From assembly GCA_022703255.1 (NCBI GenBank), contig JAKLDZ010000006.1, positions 1 to 37,926 of the forward strand: a DNA stretch of 37,926 nucleotides. Reading direction: 5' to 3'. The position numbers and the translations under genes are program-made. This stretch comes from Myxococcota bacterium. GTDB taxonomy: Bacteria > Myxococcota_A > Polyangia > Polyangiales > Polyangiaceae. Within the stretch, counting starts at the first letter, position 1. The number at the start of each line of letters is the position of its first letter. Below are positions 34,074-37,926 of the stretch, piece after piece. The notes below the pieces were generated by a model that was not told the DNA's origin, ran no database searches, and saw only the letters and a list, made by a program, of their open reading frames with translations.

Positions 34074-35363
34074 TCAGCGTGGGGAGCTCTCCACCGAGAT
34101 GTGGCGGTGGAGGGCGAAGACCAGGGCGGCGAGGCCCCAGTACATGTATCCCATCACGGTCTGCCGCGCGACCCATTCGAGCACGCTGAGGGCCGACAGG
34201 GCGACCATGCCGCCGAAGCAGCCGAGCAGGACGTCGCCCCGGACATCACGGCGCGCCAGGAACGCACCGCGCACGGCGAGCACGATGGGGACGGCCATCA
34301 GCGCTGCAAACGCCACGATCCCGGCGAAGCCGAGCTCCGCGGCGGTGAGCCAGTACAGGTTGTGGACGATACCAGCCTTGTCGTTGGGCGGAAGGTCTCT
34401 CGAGTAGGCGGAGTGCTCGAGGACCCAAGAATACTGGTTGATTCCGACGCCGAAGGGGTGGTCGCGGAGCATGGCCGCGGAGATGGACTCGAAGGAGGCG
34501 CGGATCTGGGATGATTCCTTGGGAGCCATCAGGAATCGCTCGAGGATGGTTCCGGCGGCCTTGACCAACACCACGGCGAAGGCGGCAAGCGCTGCTGCGC
34601 CGGCAAGGAGCTTGCGGGGAGTCACGCCGCGCAGCAGAGAGCCCGCGTACACGATGCCGGCGCCGAGCAGGAACGCGAGCAAGGCACCGCGGGACAGGGC
34701 AAGCACGAGGAGTACGGACATGGCCCCAAGGGATGCCCAAGCAGTCTTGCCGCCCTGGCCCGCCAGCGTGATCGCGAGCGTCACCGGCGCGATCAGGCAG
34801 ATCGCCATTCCGAGGGTGTTCTGGTGCGGGAAGGTCGACGCGACCTGGTGTTGGTGTCCGAGGTAGCGCTGCTCGAGGCCGATCGCCAGCGCGTAGACGG
34901 TTCCCCAGGCGAGGCCTTTCAGCCACGTGGAAGCGAGCTTCCAGTCCTCGAAGGCGCGGGCGAGAACGGAGACGAACAGGTAGAGCCGAAGCACCTTCCA
35001 CAGCCCGAAGAACGCGAAGTGGGGCATGGGGGCCAGCAGCACCGAGAGCGCGACGATGCTGAGGTAGGCGAGGCGCGACCATCGATAGGGCGCGGGCTGC
35101 GTGCGCCGCGGCAGTGCGAAAGCGAGCACGAGCATCAGGATGTCCACGAGGGTGACCTCGAGACCACGCGCATCGCCGCGATAGGTCTCGAAGGAGATCG
35201 GATTCATGGTCACGTGGGACAGGCCGATGAACGGGACGAAGCCGGCGCACCAGACCAGGGCGGTTTGGACGCGTGGCCTGGTGGCCACCAGCCTCCCCAG
35301 GGGCCAGCAGACGGCCAGGGCGCCGAACAGGATCCACCACTTCAGGGCGCTCATGCCGATCAC
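34074..35363 (-). CDS. wzy: O-antigen ligase/Wzy-type polymerase
   Basis: GTG 35363 is preferred because AGGAGA stands five bases upstream; ATG 35354 three codons later is possible. The 429-residue protein has about ten to twelve membrane segments and the Wzy_C pattern: LALSRGALLAFLLGAGIVYAG near 220, a large periplasmic loop (MAPKESSQIRASFESISAAM, then HPFGVGINQYSWV), and HNLYWLTAAELGFAG near 335. In this locus, with Wzx, Wzz and Wza, it is most likely the repeat-unit polymerase; a ligase (WaaL) role has the same fold. It converges on the wza-like gene with a 54-base gap and is divergent from the second GT4 gene. Confidence 0.85.
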   Translation of the reverse strand: MIGMSALKWWILFGALAVCWPLGRLVATRPRVQTALVWCAGFVPFIGLSHVTMNPISFETYRGDARGLEVTLVDILMLVLAFALPRRTQPAPYRWSRLAYLSIVALSVLLAPMPHFAFFGLWKVLRLYLFVSVLARAFEDWKLASTWLKGLAWGTVYALAIGLEQRYLGHQHQVASTFPHQNTLGMAICLIAPVTLAITLAGQGGKTAWASLGAMSVLLVLALSRGALLAFLLGAGIVYAGSLLRGVTPRKLLAGAAALAAFAVVLVKAAGTILERFLMAPKESSQIRASFESISAAMLRDHPFGVGINQYSWVLEHSAYSRDLPPNDKAGIVHNLYWLTAAELGFAGIVAFAALMAVPIVLAVRGAFLARRDVRGDVLLGCFGGMVALSALSVLEWVARQTVMGYMYWGLAALVFALHRHISVESSPR

Positions 35364-35538
35364 GCGCTTCTCCTGGGACGGCTGACTCGCTTTGGACTCT
35401 TGGACCGACGGAGACGGAGCGCCAGCCTCGTCGAAGAATCGATTGGCGGGGCGGCCGCGGTTCGTCGGGGACGGTCCACGCGATTCGCGCTCGCTTCGCG
35501 CGGCCTCGCGCGCCCCCGCCGCATCCAATGGACTACGC
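35364..35538. other. Divergent intergenic region, polymerase / GT4 gene
   Basis: The 175-base gap must hold promoters for both directions. I see no clear -35/-10 pair on either strand and no long inverted repeat; only the ribosome binding site of the polymerase gene at its left edge is convincing. Confidence 0.4.
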
Positions 35539-36768
35539 ATGCCGAAAGTCATCCACGTCGTACGCAAGTTCGTGCCTTCGGAATGGGGGGGAACCGAGAC
35601 GCATCTGGTCAATCTGGTGCGCGAGCTCTCGCGTCTGGGTTGGACCAGTGAGGTGCACGCGCCTGCGGAGGCGGGCACCGACGGCTCGGCGCTGGAGCAG
35701 GCCGGTGCCTCCTTTCGCACCTACCGGGCGCTGTACCCGTATTGGCGCCTCGACCCGCGTCAGCGCGCTACGCTGGTGGCCTCGGGCGGAAACCTCTTCT
35801 CCTTCGACGAGGTCTGGCGTCTGGCGTCGGACCGGCGGGCGTCGATCGTACATACGCACGCCATCGGCCGACTCGGAGGCGTCGTCCGATTGGGTGCAAG
35901 GCTGCGCGGGACTCCGTACGCGGTGACGCTGCACGGGCCCGTGCGGGCGAACTCCGAGGTGGTGCGACAGGATGTGGCGCGTCGAGCGGCAACGATGACC
36001 GACTTGGGGGCGCCGCTCGGGTGGCTCGTGGGGGCGCGACGAGTGGTCCGCGAGGCGAACCTGGTGTTCGTGTTGAATCCTGCGGAGCACGCGGCCTGGA
36101 AGCAGGATCGGCAGGGGCGTCATCTGGAGCTGACCCGACACGGCGTCGATCCCACCCCGGCCACCGCGGCGGCGAGGCGCGCGGCGCGGGCTCGGATTCC
36201 GGCCGTGGGCGATGCGGGTTTCGTTGCAGTGATTGGACGACTCGATGCGACCAAGGGGCAGGACATTGCGATTGACGCCTATCTCCGCGGGTGCGCGCCG
36301 GACCACCATCTGGTGCTCGTCGGCTCGGTGGCCGACCCGGACTACGCCGAGGCGCTGAACCGGGCGATCGGCGGCAAGGGGAGAGTTCACGTGGTGGGCG
36401 GGGTGTGTCCCGAGGTGGCTCGCGGGTTCCTCGCGGAGTGCTCGCTGGCGCTGATGCCCTCGCGGGCCGAGTCCTTCGGGCTGGCATTGCTCGAAGCCTG
36501 GGCCGAAGGAGCGCCGGCGCTGCACTCCGCGGCCGAGGGCTTCGCTGCGATTGCGCGAAATACGGGCTCCACCGCGACACTGGTAGACTCAACCTCGCCA
36601 CAGGCCTGGGCGGCGCGAATCCGTCAGACTCTGGGGGACGCCGCCCTGCTGGAGAGGGAGCGGCGCGAAGGACCACGGCGCGTCCAGCTCCGGTACTCCT
36701 GGCGCGCCGTGGCCGGCGAGGTGGCCCGTGCGTATCGATCGGCAACCCTGGAAGGGGACGCGCCTTGA
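35539..36768 (+). CDS. GT4 family glycosyltransferase (second)
   Basis: ATG 35539 opens with MPKVIHVVRKFVPSEWGGTE, the family N-terminus with the glycine loop. The 409-residue GT-B protein has VIGRLDATKGQDIAIDAY near 233 and the E-x7-E donor motif in ESFGLALLEAWAEG near 311. Between the two Rossmann halves, HTHAIGRLGG and VTLHGPVR match the substrate-side strands. It probably adds another sugar of the repeat unit. The stop overlaps the start of the deacetylase gene (TTGA), so the two are translated together. Confidence 0.88.
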   Translation: MPKVIHVVRKFVPSEWGGTETHLVNLVRELSRLGWTSEVHAPAEAGTDGSALEQAGASFRTYRALYPYWRLDPRQRATLVASGGNLFSFDEVWRLASDRRASIVHTHAIGRLGGVVRLGARLRGTPYAVTLHGPVRANSEVVRQDVARRAATMTDLGAPLGWLVGARRVVREANLVFVLNPAEHAAWKQDRQGRHLELTRHGVDPTPATAAARRAARARIPAVGDAGFVAVIGRLDATKGQDIAIDAYLRGCAPDHHLVLVGSVADPDYAEALNRAIGGKGRVHVVGGVCPEVARGFLAECSLALMPSRAESFGLALLEAWAEGAPALHSAAEGFAAIARNTGSTATLVDSTSPQAWAARIRQTLGDAALLERERREGPRRVQLRYSWRAVAGEVARAYRSATLEGDAP

Positions 36769-37694
36769 CTCTCTATCTGATTCGGGACGACGACGGCAAC
36801 GCGACGACCGATCCGACGCGGCTGGAGCGGGCGTATCTTCCGCTGCTCGACGCGGGGATACCGCTCAACTTCTCGATCGTGCCCGAGGTGCGGCTCGACA
36901 CCCTCGGACCGGACGGTCGGCGGGAGGCGTTCTTGAACCCGTCGACGACAGCGAAGAACGCTTGCGCGACGCTGGAACGTCGGACGCCTCTGGCGGAGTG
37001 GCTGCGCGCGCATCGCGGCCAGGTCGGCGTGATGATGCACGGGTTGTCGCATGAGCGCAGACGTGGCGGGACGGAGTTCGGGGCGCTCTCAACGAGCGAA
37101 GCGGTTCGCCTCATGGTGCGCGGCCTGGACGTGCTGGAGCGCGCGCTCGACGTGTGCCCGCGAGGGTTCGTGGCGCCGTGGGATGCGTTCTGTCGGGAGT
37201 CGCTCGGCGTGGCGACCTCTGCGTTCGATCTGGTGTCGACCGGCTACGTGGACCGGATTCGCCTTGCCCCGCGGAGCTGGGCATCTCACCTGGTGGAGCG
37301 CGTCTCGGGCGCGGGGGTGGTGGCTGCGGGGCGCGGCTGGGTCGTTCGTCATCCGGGATGCGTGTTCACCGCGGACACGCGAGGGGGCGACGTCGACGGG
37401 ATTCTCTCGAGGATCTCCGCGGACGCTCTGGTCTGCGTCGTCGTGCTGCACCACTGGATGTTCTGGGGAAGCGGGGAGCCGCACCCGGTGATTGTGGAGC
37501 TTGCGCAGCGGCTGCGCGGGAAGGGCGTATGCCGGGTGGATCGGGTGATCGAAGAGCTTGACTCGCTTGCGCCTGGGTGGGCGTTGCGGCGAGCGGCGGG
37601 CAGAGGGGCGCAGCGGATCTTGGGCGGGGGGTGGAATCGGCTCGGGGTGGGAGAGAGCGGCGCGACGAGGGACTTCAGTGGCGGGCGGGCTTGA
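36765..37694 (+). CDS. Polysaccharide deacetylase-like protein (DUF2334/NodB-type)
   Basis: TTG 36765 overlaps the upstream TGA, with AAGGGGA six bases before it. The 309-residue protein starts TLYLIRDDDGNATTD, with the catalytic/metal Asp cluster at residues 7-10. The metal pair HxxxH follows in MMHGLSHE (about 90), and FVAPWDAFC (about 134) holds the family's third motif. There is no signal peptide, so it may act on a cytoplasmic precursor or a lipid-linked sugar, unlike secreted deacetylases. All metal ligands appear present. The last 50 residues are Gly/Arg-rich and probably disordered. It overlaps the next, convergent gene by 20 bases. Confidence 0.8.
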   Translation: MTLYLIRDDDGNATTDPTRLERAYLPLLDAGIPLNFSIVPEVRLDTLGPDGRREAFLNPSTTAKNACATLERRTPLAEWLRAHRGQVGVMMHGLSHERRRGGTEFGALSTSEAVRLMVRGLDVLERALDVCPRGFVAPWDAFCRESLGVATSAFDLVSTGYVDRIRLAPRSWASHLVERVSGAGVVAAGRGWVVRHPGCVFTADTRGGDVDGILSRISADALVCVVVLHHWMFWGSGEPHPVIVELAQRLRGKGVCRVDRVIEELDSLAPGWALRRAAGRGAQRILGGGWNRLGVGESGATRDFSGGRA

Positions 37695-37926
37695 AGTACT
37701 CGTATCCTGGGAACAGCTCGATTCCTTGAAGCACGGAGAATCCCATCCAGAGCTCCGGGGTTCCGGGGGTATCGCCTGCCCCGGAGCCGATCATGCCGCG
37801 GAGGTGCGTGGAGCCGAAGCGGATCTCGAGCCCACCGGCGCCGAGGGCGGTTGCCGTCTTGGTTCCCTCGACCTCGAATCTCGAGCTCAGGCTTCCTATC
37901 ACCGAGACCGTGGACTTGTCGGGGAT
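37675..37926 (-). CDS. Unknown protein, C-terminal part (runs past the window edge)
   Basis: The minus-strand frame is open to the last base, so its start lies outside. The 83 visible residues are rich in Gly, Ser and short beta-like stretches (SSRFEVEGTKTATALGAGGLEIRFGS, ELWMGFSVLQGIELFPGYEYF), as in an outer-membrane or envelope beta protein. I do not recognise the family. It overlaps the deacetylase gene end by 20 bases in convergent orientation. Confidence 0.5.
   Translation of the reverse strand: MPDKSTVSVIGSLSSRFEVEGTKTATALGAGGLEIRFGSTHLRGMIGSGAGDTPGTPELWMGFSVLQGIELFPGYEYFKPARH

Noticed and set aside
34246-35340. 364-codon minus-strand frame within the polymerase gene
   Set aside because: Out of frame with the membrane protein; Arg/Pro-rich and not hydrophobic, so a shadow frame.
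1-37926. Mobile elements, tRNA genes or CRISPR arrays
   Set aside because: No transposase or integrase motifs, no paired terminal repeats, no spaced direct repeats and no tRNA-like cloverleaf noticed; intergenic gaps are all shorter than 250 bases.

Overview
The window is about 38 kb of very GC-rich DNA with strong third-position G/C bias, dense gene packing and frequent GTG and TTG starts. Gene content (complete MetH, GlgC, an ABC-F protein, a GH9 lipoprotein, a Wzx/Wzy-type capsule or exopolysaccharide locus) suggests a Gram-negative, free-living bacterium, most likely a myxobacterium or relative (Myxococcota). That placement is inferred from composition and gene content; there is no rRNA or other marker here. 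I see no tRNA, rRNA, CRISPR array, insertion sequence or prophage.

Region 1 (1-7,000) begins with the end of an ExbD/TolR-like gene. A tight minus-strand operon follows: glgC, a 149-residue helix-rich protein, a 682-residue P-loop ATPase with a C-terminal winged helix, a 589-residue lipoprotein of unknown role, and an RlmA-type 23S rRNA methyltransferase. Region 2 (7,000-12,800) holds housekeeping genes: an ABC-F ATPase (Uup-like) and cobalamin-dependent methionine synthase (metH), which converge.

Region 3 (13,000-37,700) is a surface-polysaccharide locus in alternating strand blocks. Block A (+, 13,017-21,734): a GH9 lipoprotein, then an asparagine-synthase-like amidotransferase, an NAD-synthase-like enzyme, two alpha/beta-hydrolase-fold proteins with no serine at the nucleophile elbow, and an alkaline-phosphatase-superfamily phosphodiesterase. 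Block B (-, 21,747-25,984): a glycosyltransferase fused to a nucleotidyltransferase-like domain, a Wzx-type flippase and a STAS anti-sigma-antagonist-like protein. Block C (+, 26,067-29,748): a GHKL/RsbW-type ATPase, the initiating sugar-phosphate transferase, a degenerate sugar nucleotidyltransferase/left-handed beta-helix protein and a WecG/TagA-type glycosyltransferase. Block D (-, 29,732-32,972): a GT4 glycosyltransferase and a Wzz/Wzc-type co-polymerase whose kinase domain is degenerate. Then follow the Wza-like export lipoprotein (+), a Wzy polymerase/ligase (-), a second GT4 enzyme and a polysaccharide deacetylase (+), and the end of an unknown gene (-).

Taken together, the sugar-phosphate transferase would charge undecaprenyl phosphate; the WecG-, GT2- and GT4-type enzymes would extend the unit; Wzx would flip it, Wzy polymerise it, and Wzz with Wza control length and export it. 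The amidotransferase, hydrolases, phosphodiesterase, deacetylase and GH9 enzyme are probable modification or trimming functions. The most unusual material is the amidotransferase/NadE-like/hydrolase module, which resembles the accessory set of exosortase loci but has no exosortase here; the sugar-transferase-like fragments on two overlapping genes; the kinase-dead co-polymerase; the glycosyltransferase-nucleotidyltransferase fusion; and a STAS/RsbW-like pair built into the locus.
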